A stretch of 16,650 nt of DNA from Sphingomonadales bacterium (GTDB lineage: Bacteria > Pseudomonadota > Alphaproteobacteria > Sphingomonadales > Sphingomonadaceae): contig JAFKLV010000382.1 of NCBI GenBank assembly GCA_017304125.1, positions 1 to 16,650 of the forward strand, written 5' to 3'. A program made the translations under genes and the position numbers. The notes beneath the pieces are model-generated. The model searched no databases. It was not told where the DNA came from and saw only the letters and a program-made list of their open reading frames with translations. How positions within the stretch are numbered: position 1 is the first letter of the stretch; every line of letters starts with the position of its first letter. Below are positions 1 to 6,944 of this stretch, one piece after another.

Positions 1-768
1 GATCGCGGCGAAGTCGATCGCGGCTTCACTGAAGGCGTCGGATACGCCGCCGAGAATGAACTCGTGCAATTGATCTTGGACCGTTTGCGCGGCGCCGGCA
101 TCCGCCGGAATCTCGACGCCCCTGATACCAATGTCGTTGTATATTCGATCCTCGATGGTGTGCGCGACGTAGAGCTCGAGCACCGTCTGCATCTGCTCAG
201 GCGTCAGGCTCGACATGTCGGCGATCCCCGCATCCGCGAGGTCGACGACGGTTTCCATGAAGGCGTCGCGCGCGATGCCCTCGTCGATCGATCCGCCTTC
301 GGGGCAGAACTGCTCGACCAGCGCCGAGAATATCTCGACCGGAGAACTGCCGGCCATTCCGGCAAGGTTGAACGTTACAAGAGCTGCCTGGAGGCCACGC
401 ACGCTGACGTCGCCGAGGAAGCCGGCGATCCGGGCAGCCACCCCGCGTGACGACCCCATCCGGCGGGCCGCCGGTCCGGATCCGCCGGAGGCTTGGGACA
501 CATATTGAGAGACCGCGCGGCCGAGTGCGCGTCGGTCCTCACCGCCCGAGCTGGCGAATTTGGTGAAGTTCCGGCGGGCGTTCCTAAACCGATCGGGAGG
601 TGGGGACGGTGCCGGAGCCGGGCGTGGGGGTGGAGCCGGCGGGACCGGCTCCGCGCCATCGCCATCTTGCGGGGCGGGTGCCGGTGGCGCGGCGTCGCCA
701 TCGTTAACGAAGTCGGGAACTAGGGGATCCTTCCCATTGGGTCCGCCGAAGGGCGTGGAGGTTCCCAT
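1..768 (-). CDS. qatB: Qat anti-phage system protein QatB (partial, C-terminus beyond window edge)
   Basis: The frame is open from the ATG at 768-766 to the window edge, giving 256 codons with no stop. It opens MGTSTPFGGPNG, followed by a Pro/Ala-rich linker (about residues 27-60), a basic stretch RFRNARRNFTKFASSGG, then RRMGSSRGVAARIAGFLGDV and an acidic helical part containing CPEGGSIDEGIARDAFMETV. This order is what I recall for QatB, the poorly understood second component of the four-gene Qat defence system (QatA NTPase, QatB, QatC QueC-like, QatD TatD-like nuclease). The start overlaps the qatA stop by one base (TAATG), so translation is probably coupled. Its biochemical role is not established. 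The family call rests on recall of family sequence plus the QatA neighbour. The missing end and the absence of qatC/qatD from this window are the main limits. Confidence 0.8.
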   Translation of the reverse strand, partial: MGTSTPFGGPNGKDPLVPDFVNDGDAAPPAPAPQDGDGAEPVPPAPPPRPAPAPSPPPDRFRNARRNFTKFASSGGEDRRALGRAVSQYVSQASGGSGPAARRMGSSRGVAARIAGFLGDVSVRGLQAALVTFNLAGMAGSSPVEIFSALVEQFCPEGGSIDEGIARDAFMETVVDLADAGIADMSSLTPEQMQTVLELYVAHTIEDRIYNDIGIRGVEIPADAGAAQTVQDQLHEFILGGVSDAFSEAAIDFAAI

Positions 769-2741
769 TAGCTTTTCGCCTTGGTCTTGATCGTCATACC
801 GGCTCCTGCCGCCGCCTTGAGCGCTGTATTTCCGTCCTGTTTCGCCCAGCCATCTTGAATTTGGGTGAGGCGGTCCTTCGACGGCTGCGAGGTCAGGGCG
901 GCGTTCCACCCTGTTGCCAGCCATGGGCCGCACCGGTCGGCCGGCAGCTGCTCGATGAAGTCCAACAGGTTCGGTTGAAGGGCGGGTTGCGCGGTGACTA
1001 GTATCACCAGGCCCTCGACGCCCTTCGGCTTTTGCCTGAAGTCGTCACTGGACATGATCCTCTGCCGGACGCCTTCGAAGACCTTGCTGGCTTCGGCTGG
1101 CGCGAGTTCTTTGAGCCTCGTCGATTGTATCGCGATTCGCGGAAGCATTAGCATGTCGACCACGCCTTCGAGGTGGCCGAGTGTGGAAGCCGCACCGAAG
1201 AAATCCTTCCTGTCACGTGCGATGAACAGGTAGGGGCGCAGATCGACACCGGCGAGCTTCGGCTCCAGCTTCGCCCATTCCGTGACGCGTTCATCGACGC
1301 GCCATTCGTCGAGGATCTGATCGGCAGCTGCGGGGGGCTCGGGTGCGGCCTCGGCGCCCGCCCTTCGCCTCGCGGCCCCGTTGCTCGTCTTCGGCTCGGT
1401 GTCATCCGCCGCTGTCGGCGGAACATCCGGCCCGGCCTCGAGCTTCGCCAGCCGGCGGCAGACACCGCCTTCATCCCGGGCTGCATCGGTGGCGACCTGC
1501 TCGAATAGACGCGGGATGAAGCGTTCGGCTAACATCAGCTTGGCAAGTATCGTCCGCTTGAAATCCTCGCCGAATTTCCGGTTACGCGCGGTATGTTCGC
1601 GTAGCAGCAGTGCATTGAGGAAGCGCTTGATCTGTCGCGGATTGCCGAACGTACCGCGACCGAGCAAGGGACCGATCTGGTCGCTGAGTGTGAGCGCGGA
1701 GACGACGGCCGGTCCCTTATCCCCGAGATCGCCGAGCGAGGTGTTCAGTAGCGCGGCGTCTACGCCGCCGCCTTTCCAGGGCTCCCTTAGCGCTTCGCGA
1801 GCCTTCTCGATGAGCGTCTGAAATCCGGGATGGTCTTCTCCGATTTCGGCGCCGACAAGAAGGAGTGTCACGTAAGAACGGGTCTCTACGTCGCCGAGCG
1901 CCGGGATCCGGAACGGGACCTGGATCAGTTTCTCAAGGTAGTTGCGAGCATAATCGCGGGGGCCGGTGCTGTCCGGCAGATCGGGGAAGTGCTTACGGAC
2001 CGAATATTCGATCATCGCCTCATCGGCCGCGACGACGAAGGCGGTGTTGGACGTGAACAGAAACAGCCTGACCGCTTCCAACGTCTCGATTGCGGTATCG
2101 GGGAGGCAACGGTCGAGATCGTCGATAAGAATCACGAGTTGTTTGATTCCGGCTTTGTTGAGGAGCTCGTCAAACTCCTTCCGGAATGCCTCGATTTCTT
2201 CAGGGACCCGTTTCGAGGAAGGCTTGATCAGACCCTTCGCGCCTTCGGCTGCCGCGTCGAGATTCTCCTTTGTCGCCAGCTTCGCGGGATCGGCCGCGAG
2301 ATCCTTGAGTTTGTCGAATAGCGCGCCGACCATGTCGGGCGAGGGAATCCCGTTGGTCGCGGTGAGGGCGAGTCCACCGGCGTGCTTCGCAAGTTTCAGC
2401 CAGTCTATGCGTCCGAAGATGTCCTTTACTGCGTCCCCGGCCTTCGTGAGAGCCGGGCGCTTTTCGACGAGCGCGGTGACGATGCCCTCTATCAGCGCGA
2501 TCTTGGCGTCTTCGAATCCTTGAAACCTCCAGCCATTGAACTTCAGGCAGACGGTGTCCTCATAGGTCGCGAATTGGTTCTCGATCATCTCGAGGATGCT
2601 CGACTTACCAGCGCCCCAATCACCGTGGACGCCGATCGTCATCGGTTTCGAGGGGTTGTCACGAAGAAGTGCGACGATTGAGGCTGCGATCGGCTCGTTA
2701 TTGAGCAGATCGACCTTGGTCTCGTTATCGAATAGGAACAT
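768..2741 (-). CDS. qatA: Qat anti-phage system ATPase QatA (KAP family P-loop NTPase)
   Basis: This is a 657-residue KAP-family NTPase. Walker A is GDWGAGKSS at about residues 40-48. Walker B is LVILIDDLDRCLPD at about 202-215, with the DDLDR signature typical of KAP proteins. It is followed by FVVAADEAMIEYSVRKHF (about 235-252) and the FGNPRQIKRFLNAL motif common downstream in this family. The region between Walker A and B (about 110-175), where many KAP proteins carry membrane helices, holds only a modest hydrophobic run, so a soluble protein is likely. A strong Shine-Dalgarno (GGGAGGGG on the minus strand) lies just before the ATG at 2741. The following gene is QatB-like with a 1-base overlap, which narrows the call from generic KAP NTPase to QatA. 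In Qat systems QatA is an essential ATPase; the trigger is not known from sequence. Confidence 0.85.
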   Translation of the reverse strand: MFLFDNETKVDLLNNEPIAASIVALLRDNPSKPMTIGVHGDWGAGKSSILEMIENQFATYEDTVCLKFNGWRFQGFEDAKIALIEGIVTALVEKRPALTKAGDAVKDIFGRIDWLKLAKHAGGLALTATNGIPSPDMVGALFDKLKDLAADPAKLATKENLDAAAEGAKGLIKPSSKRVPEEIEAFRKEFDELLNKAGIKQLVILIDDLDRCLPDTAIETLEAVRLFLFTSNTAFVVAADEAMIEYSVRKHFPDLPDSTGPRDYARNYLEKLIQVPFRIPALGDVETRSYVTLLLVGAEIGEDHPGFQTLIEKAREALREPWKGGGVDAALLNTSLGDLGDKGPAVVSALTLSDQIGPLLGRGTFGNPRQIKRFLNALLLREHTARNRKFGEDFKRTILAKLMLAERFIPRLFEQVATDAARDEGGVCRRLAKLEAGPDVPPTAADDTEPKTSNGAARRRAGAEAAPEPPAAADQILDEWRVDERVTEWAKLEPKLAGVDLRPYLFIARDRKDFFGAASTLGHLEGVVDMLMLPRIAIQSTRLKELAPAEASKVFEGVRQRIMSSDDFRQKPKGVEGLVILVTAQPALQPNLLDFIEQLPADRCGPWLATGWNAALTSQPSKDRLTQIQDGWAKQDGNTALKAAAGAGMTIKTKAKS

Positions 2742-2921
2742 CTACCCCTCCCAGTTCCATGTTTGTTCATGGTCTTTGGTGCAGTCAAGCGCAGCGCGGC
2801 GGGATTAGAACCAGAATAGAGTGATAGGCCTCTTATGCGTGGCGAGCCTCGCCGTGCACGCGTCGTGCGCGTCAAACCGAAGTCTCTCCATTCGGGAGGC
2901 GAGAACGCGCAGTTATTTTTT

Positions 2922-2939
2922 GGCCCTGTCGTCTAGCGG
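2922..2939 (+). other. tRNA-Glu-like 5' fragment
   Basis: The 18 bases GGCCCTGTCGTCTAGCGG resemble the acceptor strand plus first D-arm half of an alphaproteobacterial tRNA-Glu. The sequence then diverges: there is no anticodon arm, T arm or 3' acceptor partner, so this is not a working tRNA. It could be a relic of an earlier integration or recombination at a tRNA gene inside the element, or chance. Confidence 0.3.
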
Positions 2940-3079
2940 ACCGACGATTGAGATGAACAGAGCAGACGGCTTGACCGATCTAGCTTCCTAGATGATGCTA
3001 CGATCGGCCGTCCCGCCAGACCTGCCACCGGGTTAAAGCGGACATATCTAGACGTGATTTTGATCGGCTCCTTCCCGTG

Positions 3080-3106
3080 GTCGATGGGTAATCGGTGGAC
3101 ATCGAC
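3080..3106 (+). promoter_or_regulatory. Inverted repeat upstream of the 3129 gene (operator candidate)
   Basis: Arms GTCGATG (3080-3086) and CATCGAC (3100-3106) are perfect 7-bp complements separated by 13 bases. They lie about 9 bases before the AAGGA ribosome site of the next gene. The spacing suits a dimeric repressor or a weak mRNA hairpin. There is no direct evidence of function. Confidence 0.3.
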
Positions 3107-3128
3107 CTTCAGGCAAGGACGATCGATC

Positions 3129-3932
3129 ATGGCTGCTATTCCCCTTACCGAATCCGCTGTTCGCACGCTCAAACGCGGCCTCATTGCCCGTTTTCCAGGC
3201 GATAAATCGTCGCATCTCTCCGAGGCGCTAGCCGCTGCGCTACGCTTCAACACCAACATGTCGCTGGTCGACGCCGTGCGGCGCACCGACGTTGACGACC
3301 CCGACATCCTACTCCTCGATGAAGCTGGGTTCCTCGAGCGCCTTCAGACGGTTGCCCGCCGACCGCTGACATCCTCGGACCGGGCGCTGATCTTCGACAA
3401 TCTGCGCATTGCCGATGACGGCCAGCTCATCCGAACTAGATCCGTCGGCTTCACCAAGGTCCGGTACGATCGCTCCAAGCGCCGGCTGGCATGGCGCAAC
3501 CTGATGGTCCACGCGATCAACGCCGGGATCGCGCAGCGACTTTTCACGGTCCGGCCAGGTGACAATCGCTGGCCCGGCGCACGCAAGGATCGCTTCGACG
3601 AGAATATCGCGGCGACCTTCCGCTTCGAGATCGACGGAATGCCAGCGGTGGGCTCGGTCCATGACGCAGGCTATGACGAACTCAGCGTCCATGTGGCCCT
3701 CTGGCCAACCAAGGATGCGGAATATTGGGTGCCGGCCGTTGGCGCGGGCAAGCTCGCCGGAGAAGCGTTCGCAATGGGCTGGCTCGAGCGACGCGACGGG
3801 GCCTGGCTCCAAGTATTGCGCGACAGCAGATTGCGGGACAGCTTTCGCTGCAAGAATTCGCATCTCGACCGCTTGGCGCAGCTCGAGGTCGAGCCATTGG
3901 GCTATGCCGATCGAGGAAGCTTTAAGCTGTGA
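3129..3932 (+). CDS. Conserved-looking hypothetical protein of mobile elements
   Basis: The product is 267 residues. I chose the ATG at 3129 because AAGGA (3115-3119) lies nine bases upstream; an in-frame start at 3054 would add 25 unlikely residues with no ribosome site. The N-terminus (MAAIPLTESAVRTLKRGLIARFP, then KSSHLSEALAAALRF) is helical and resembles N-termini of hypothetical proteins I associate with proteobacterial plasmids and integrative elements. Other notable segments are LAWRNLMVHAINAGIAQRLF and PGDNRWPG mid-protein, and a tryptophan-rich later part (VALWPTKDAEYWVPAVGAG). There is no signal peptide, membrane helix, P-loop or clear catalytic motif. I do not recognise a function. 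It is the first gene of a rightward pair with the HEPN-type gene, about 100 bases away, between Qat and the methyltransferase. Confidence 0.75.
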   Translation: MAAIPLTESAVRTLKRGLIARFPGDKSSHLSEALAAALRFNTNMSLVDAVRRTDVDDPDILLLDEAGFLERLQTVARRPLTSSDRALIFDNLRIADDGQLIRTRSVGFTKVRYDRSKRRLAWRNLMVHAINAGIAQRLFTVRPGDNRWPGARKDRFDENIAATFRFEIDGMPAVGSVHDAGYDELSVHVALWPTKDAEYWVPAVGAGKLAGEAFAMGWLERRDGAWLQVLRDSRLRDSFRCKNSHLDRLAQLEVEPLGYADRGSFKL

Positions 3933-4030
3933 CATCGCAGGCGGCAGATCATCCCGAGGAGAATCCAGACGGCTGCTAGACATATGTCGAGTATCACGGC
4001 GCGTCAGGGACGCAGGACTGTATCGAGGCG

Positions 4031-4816
4031 GTGGAGCGACTGATCCAAGGCACACGTGAACTGCGCACGGCCAAAATCCTGACCAAGCCCGGCAAAGATT
4101 CCTCGGGTCATGCGCTTTTCCTGACCGACAGCCGCGGCGACGAGATCATTATCAAGGGCGGGTTCGCCTCCGGCTACGGCGGCAGCGGTCCCAAGGGCTT
4201 CTCCGCCACCTTGCGGCTGCTCGACTGGCACGGCGTGGAGCTATCGGAGATCGAGATCGATGCCACGTTGATGGAGCGGCTGAACGCTTCAGCCCTGACC
4301 ATTGCCGACCTAGAGAATATTCGGGAGGCAAGGCCCGTTCGGCCCCATCGCTACTGGGACTATGTCTTCGACCAGGAAGACAGGCCGCAACTTGAAGGAA
4401 ATCCCTGGCAATATCGCGAACCGATCAGCCCGTTCGCGCTCCTCGATGAGCGTCTTGCGCCACATGTCCGCCGTTTCTGGGACGACCCCGACGCCGTGCT
4501 TATGAAAGGCCACCGCGCCCTCGAACATGCTGTCCGGCTCAAGGCCGACATGTCGAAGGAAGAGGCCACGGACGGTCCAGCAGCCGTGTACCGCTACGCG
4601 TTCGGCGGCAACGCACCGCGCTTGAGTTGGGAGGGTGTCACCAAGTCGGAGCATGCCGGTCGTATGAATCTCTTCATGGGCGTGCTGACCGCATATCGCC
4701 ATGTGCGCGCGCATCGCGACGAGAAGTCGCACCGCGACGCGCTGCTCAGCGAACTGCTGCTTCTGAACCACCTGTTTCGGCTTGAAGCGACCGCAAAGCT
4801 GACGGCCAAATCATAG
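4031..4816 (+). CDS. HEPN-like TIGR02391 (Ymh-type) C-terminal domain protein
   Basis: The product is 261 residues from a GTG at 4031. Residues about 12-100 form a beta-rich N-terminal part (RTAKILTKPGKDSSGHALFL, then IIIKGGFASGYGGSGPKGFS) that I cannot name. Residues about 135-255 are helical and match the TIGR02391/Ymh type: repeated aromatics, YRYAFGGNAPRLSW, SEHAGRMNLFMGVL, then R223-x4-H228 within YRHVRAHR, which is the R-x(4-6)-H signature of HEPN ribonucleases. HEPN proteins often act in RNA cleavage, abortive infection or toxin-antitoxin systems, so a defence role is plausible but inferred. The start is uncertain: the frame is open back to a TAG at 3977 and the 17 codons before the GTG look coding, yet there is no ATG or good ribosome site in frame. 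It is convergent with the methyltransferase. Confidence 0.75.
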   Translation: MERLIQGTRELRTAKILTKPGKDSSGHALFLTDSRGDEIIIKGGFASGYGGSGPKGFSATLRLLDWHGVELSEIEIDATLMERLNASALTIADLENIREARPVRPHRYWDYVFDQEDRPQLEGNPWQYREPISPFALLDERLAPHVRRFWDDPDAVLMKGHRALEHAVRLKADMSKEEATDGPAAVYRYAFGGNAPRLSWEGVTKSEHAGRMNLFMGVLTAYRHVRAHRDEKSHRDALLSELLLLNHLFRLEATAKLTAKS

Positions 4817-4906
4817 CAGTCATAGTCGCCGATCGTGCAGGCAGCTGTATCGATGTCCGATTCTGCGGTGGGCGCCGAGGATCGTGAACGACCGTTTAGG
4901 GGCGCT

Positions 4907-5851
4907 TTATTGCCGTAGAATACAACGTGCGACAGCGTCGACGCCTGTCCCTGCTCCCAGTTCGACCCACTCGCGGTACAGGGAAACGATCTCCGCTTTT
5001 GACAGACTTGGGTTGCCTGCGACGTTCCCTGCGAATCTGGCAAAGTCGAGTTGGGCCATAACGGCTTCGACATCGCCCCGGATGAAATAATGCGACGACG
5101 GACTGGCAGTGAAATCGTGATGCACGCGACCTGCACGCGCACCGACGCGCTGGATCACGAAATCAGCGCGATCCGGCGTCGTGAATTCAAAATCCGGATG
5201 CCGCGTTTCGACGGGCCGTAGCGCGCGCGGCTCTGGGCGGCGCTCCCAGATCTGGAAGATGGCCGGGACATTGTACGGTTTGCCCCGGAACAGAAACGCA
5301 TCGTCCGGCACGATCTCCTCACGAACCAGGTGGAACGCGCGATCGAGGCGATTGTGGATCGAGCCCTTCCGAAACGTTCGCGGCAGGATCAAGGCGATGA
5401 CGTCGGCCTGGCGAGCCGCATGGTTGAAGAAGCGCACGGCCATGCTGGCGTTTTTTCCGAAGGGCGGATTGCCAATGATGGCTGCGGGCCGATCGCTCCC
5501 GATGTTGATCGTGAGAAAGTCTGCCGTCCGGATACCGGGATATTTGGGTTCGACATCGTAGGCGACACTGCCCGCGGGCAACAGCCTGAAGAACGATCCC
5601 GTGCCGGCGCTCGGTTCGACCATCAGGTAGATAGCCGGATCGAAATGCTCCCGGAAAATACCGTAAAAGTGGGCGGCGACATCCTGTCTGGTATAATATT
5701 GATCGAGCTGAACATCCGAGGCGCGATTGTCGTTGAGCGCCGCTCGCGTGACCGCGTTCTGCGGCGGAAAGAAAGCCTCAGCCTGGGCCGGCGCGGCGGT
5801 TGTCGCTTCTGCCTGCCCATCGGCAACTTCTTGTACTCCCTGTATATACAT
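4907..5851 (-). CDS. SAM-dependent DNA methyltransferase, NPPF type (probable adenine-N6)
   Basis: This 314-residue class I methyltransferase shows motif I as VEPSAGTGSFF (78-88), an acidic DVEP (99-102) for motif II, and the catalytic motif IV NPPFGK (128-133), typical of amino-methyltransferases of adenine. QYYT (51-54) fits the motif X region. The order X-I-IV suggests a gamma-like layout, but I see no large target-recognition domain and the protein is short, so specificity cannot be predicted. The first 45 residues are Ala/Gln-rich and probably disordered. The start is well supported: GGGGAGGA lies five bases before the ATG. No restriction endonuclease is adjacent, so it is an orphan here. 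It may protect the element from host restriction or modify DNA for replication or regulation; both are inference. The gene to its right on the same strand (6046-6591) is probably co-transcribed. Confidence 0.85.
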   Translation of the reverse strand: MYIQGVQEVADGQAEATTAAPAQAEAFFPPQNAVTRAALNDNRASDVQLDQYYTRQDVAAHFYGIFREHFDPAIYLMVEPSAGTGSFFRLLPAGSVAYDVEPKYPGIRTADFLTINIGSDRPAAIIGNPPFGKNASMAVRFFNHAARQADVIALILPRTFRKGSIHNRLDRAFHLVREEIVPDDAFLFRGKPYNVPAIFQIWERRPEPRALRPVETRHPDFEFTTPDRADFVIQRVGARAGRVHHDFTASPSSHYFIRGDVEAVMAQLDFARFAGNVAGNPSLSKAEIVSLYREWVELGAGTGVDAVARCILRQ

Positions 5852-5936
5852 GATGTCCTCCCCATGCGGCGGCCGTTCCGAGACGACGATCAGCGCGTCA
5901 CCTCGCTGGCTTCATGGGCGGCTTCGACATCGCCAT

Positions 5937-6009
5937 CCGGGTAACCCGGACCGCGGGACGCGGCGGGATCGCCCCGCGGGGCGTCGATCACAGCAGAGAC
6001 ATTCTGCTG
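5937..6009. promoter_or_regulatory. Cluster of three inverted repeats between the 183-codon gene and the methyltransferase
   Basis: Three perfect dyads lie within 73 bases: CCGGG-TAA-CCCGG at 5937-5949, the 12-base palindrome GCCCCGCGGGGC at 5971-5982, and CAGCAGA-GACAT-TCTGCTG at 5991-6009. None is followed by a T tract, so they are not obvious intrinsic terminators. They could be operators for the methyltransferase, which starts at 5851 and reads leftward, or mRNA structure between the two genes. Confidence 0.4.
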
Positions 6010-6045
6010 AGAGGGTAGCGTTCGGTGCGACCGTGCAACGCGTGC

Positions 6046-6591
6046 TTACGCTGCGGCGCCGGCTCCCCCCCGATCCAACAGCGCATCGACCGCGTCGCTG
6101 CCTTCCTCGCGGACAAGCACCGCCAGTTCGTCGAGCTGCGGATAGTGCCGAAGTATCCATGCCTTGGCCCGGCGGCATTTGGCCCTGGATCCGAACGTGC
6201 GGCACCAGACCTGCCGTCTGCCTTGCCGCCCCTTACGATCGCGCACGAGTTCGCTGAGTGTGAGCGTGCGGCCATCGGGGGATTCGGCAAACACGCACGC
6301 TTCCACCGCCGGGTCCATTGGCTCGGCTTCGAGCAGTGCCTTGACCTGCGCGCTGAGTTCGGCGCGGCTGATCCGGGCCAGGGCTCCCCATGACTGCCAG
6401 TGATTCTTACGCTCAAGGAGCCACTTGGCCGCGACATCCCATTGCGCCGAGGTCTCGAACGCCATGACATGGAGCGGCGGTAAAAAAGGCATCTGTGTAT
6501 CGACGAGTAGGAGCAGATACAGACCATCCCGCTGAACGGGCACGAAGCCATAGATCGGTTGGGCGGTTGCGATGCAGGGCGCGCGCGTCAT
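6046..6591 (-). CDS. Hypothetical protein upstream of the methyltransferase
   Basis: The ATG at 6591 gives 181 residues. An in-frame TTG two codons earlier (6597) is less likely, because AGGA (minus strand, 6602-6599) sits seven bases before the ATG and would overlap a TTG start. The protein begins MTRAPCIATAQPIYGFVPVQRDG, has a hydrophobic LYLLLLVDTQMPFLPPL near residues 25-40, and ends in a basic segment (DRKGRQGRRQ, then RAKCRRAKAWILRHYP) followed by an acidic tail. The basic part could contact nucleic acid. I do not recognise the family. Same strand and about 195 bases from the methyltransferase, so possibly one operon with the palindrome cluster between them. Confidence 0.65.
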   Translation of the reverse strand: MTRAPCIATAQPIYGFVPVQRDGLYLLLLVDTQMPFLPPLHVMAFETSAQWDVAAKWLLERKNHWQSWGALARISRAELSAQVKALLEAEPMDPAVEACVFAESPDGRTLTLSELVRDRKGRQGRRQVWCRTFGSRAKCRRAKAWILRHYPQLDELAVLVREEGSDAVDALLDRGGAGAAA

Positions 6592-6606
6592 CTTCAATTC
6601 CTTTTC

Positions 6607-6623
6607 GACGGCATATCGCCGTC
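6607..6623 (-). promoter_or_regulatory. Hairpin just upstream of the ribosome site of the 6591 gene
   Basis: Perfect 6-bp arms GACGGC and GCCGTC around a 5-base centre lie four bases from the AGGA that serves the leftward gene. It could act as an operator or as structure in the 5' leader. Function is inferred only from position. Confidence 0.3.
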
Positions 6624-6921
6624 ATTTCATTCGCCCCATGGCGACACCTCCCATCTCCCCATTCATGCTGTTCTTCGCGTCGCGAGCGACAGCGCAAGCT
6701 CGCGTAATCTCCGCTTCATTGCACTGAGTTACCGTGCTATTCTCGGCGTGTCGGGCGTTTTGAAGATGCGGGCGGTCGGCAAGATTTGGGCGTCGCCGGC
6801 CTGAGGCGGCAAGGAAGAAGCAGCGGGGCGCGTCAACCCCCAGTCGGTCGAAGGCCACCTCCTGAAGTGTGGCCTGGCTCATAGAACGAGCAGCCCAAAT
6901 CGATCGCGATCAGGACGCGGT

Positions 6922-6940
6922 CCATAGCGAAAGGCTATGG
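6922..6940 (+). promoter_or_regulatory. Hairpin with the ribosome binding site in its loop, before the 6945 gene
   Basis: CCATAGC (6922-6928), loop GAAAG (6929-6933) and GCTATGG (6934-6940) form a perfect 7-bp stem ending four bases before the ATG at 6945. The loop plus the next base reads GAAAGG, the only Shine-Dalgarno-like sequence available, about ten bases from the start. The stem therefore presents or restricts the ribosome site, which could tune translation or serve as a protein binding site on the mRNA. Confidence 0.5.
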
Positions 6941-6944
6941 TCTC

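Larger units (their letters stand above)
2742..3128. other. 387-bp divergent intergenic region between qatA and the 3129 gene
   Basis: No convincing gene is visible. It must hold the promoters of two divergent units. On the minus strand there is a TTGACT hexamer at 2788-2783, a possible -35 for qatA, but I see no good -10. A short inverted repeat (CCATG, six bases, CATGG) sits at 2758-2773 just before the qatA ribosome site. A tRNA-Glu-like 5' fragment lies at 2922-2939, and a 7-bp inverted repeat at 3080-3106 precedes the rightward gene; both are listed separately. Confidence 0.5.
6592..6944. other. 353-bp divergent intergenic region before the 6945 gene
   Basis: No convincing gene. A minus-strand ORF (86 codons, 6882 to 6622) has no ribosome site and no recognisable protein. 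An inverted repeat GACGGC-ATATC-GCCGTC lies at 6607-6623, just upstream of the leftward gene's ribosome site. A hairpin at 6922-6940 precedes the rightward gene and is listed separately. Promoters for both directions must be here but I cannot name clear -35/-10 pairs. Confidence 0.45.

Noticed and set aside
64..508. Plus-strand ORFs opposite the left-edge gene (64-450 and 215-508)
   Set aside because: They are antisense to the well-supported qatB frame, have no ribosome sites, and read as low-complexity Arg/Ala/Pro sequence.
375..701. Minus-strand 108-codon ORF in another frame of the qatB region
   Set aside because: Arg/Pro/Ser-rich shadow; the qatB frame is coupled to qatA and carries recognisable family motifs, while this one does not.
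2781..2825. Possible tRNA T-arm on the minus strand (GGTTCTAATCCC) upstream of qatA
   Set aside because: The base after TTC is T where tRNAs need a purine, and no acceptor or anticodon stem can be paired around it.
3309..4055. 248-codon minus-strand ORF opposite the 3129 gene
   Set aside because: Long only because stop codons are rare in GC-rich DNA; the plus-strand gene has a good ribosome site and a more natural protein composition.
5890..5991. 34-codon minus-strand ORF (GTG start) between the 6046 gene and the methyltransferase
   Set aside because: No ribosome site, Pro/Gly/Ala-rich, and it coincides with the palindrome cluster, which better explains the sequence.
6622..6882. 86-codon minus-strand ORF upstream of the 6591 gene
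   Set aside because: No ribosome site and no recognisable protein; its end runs into the leader of the next gene. It cannot be fully excluded.
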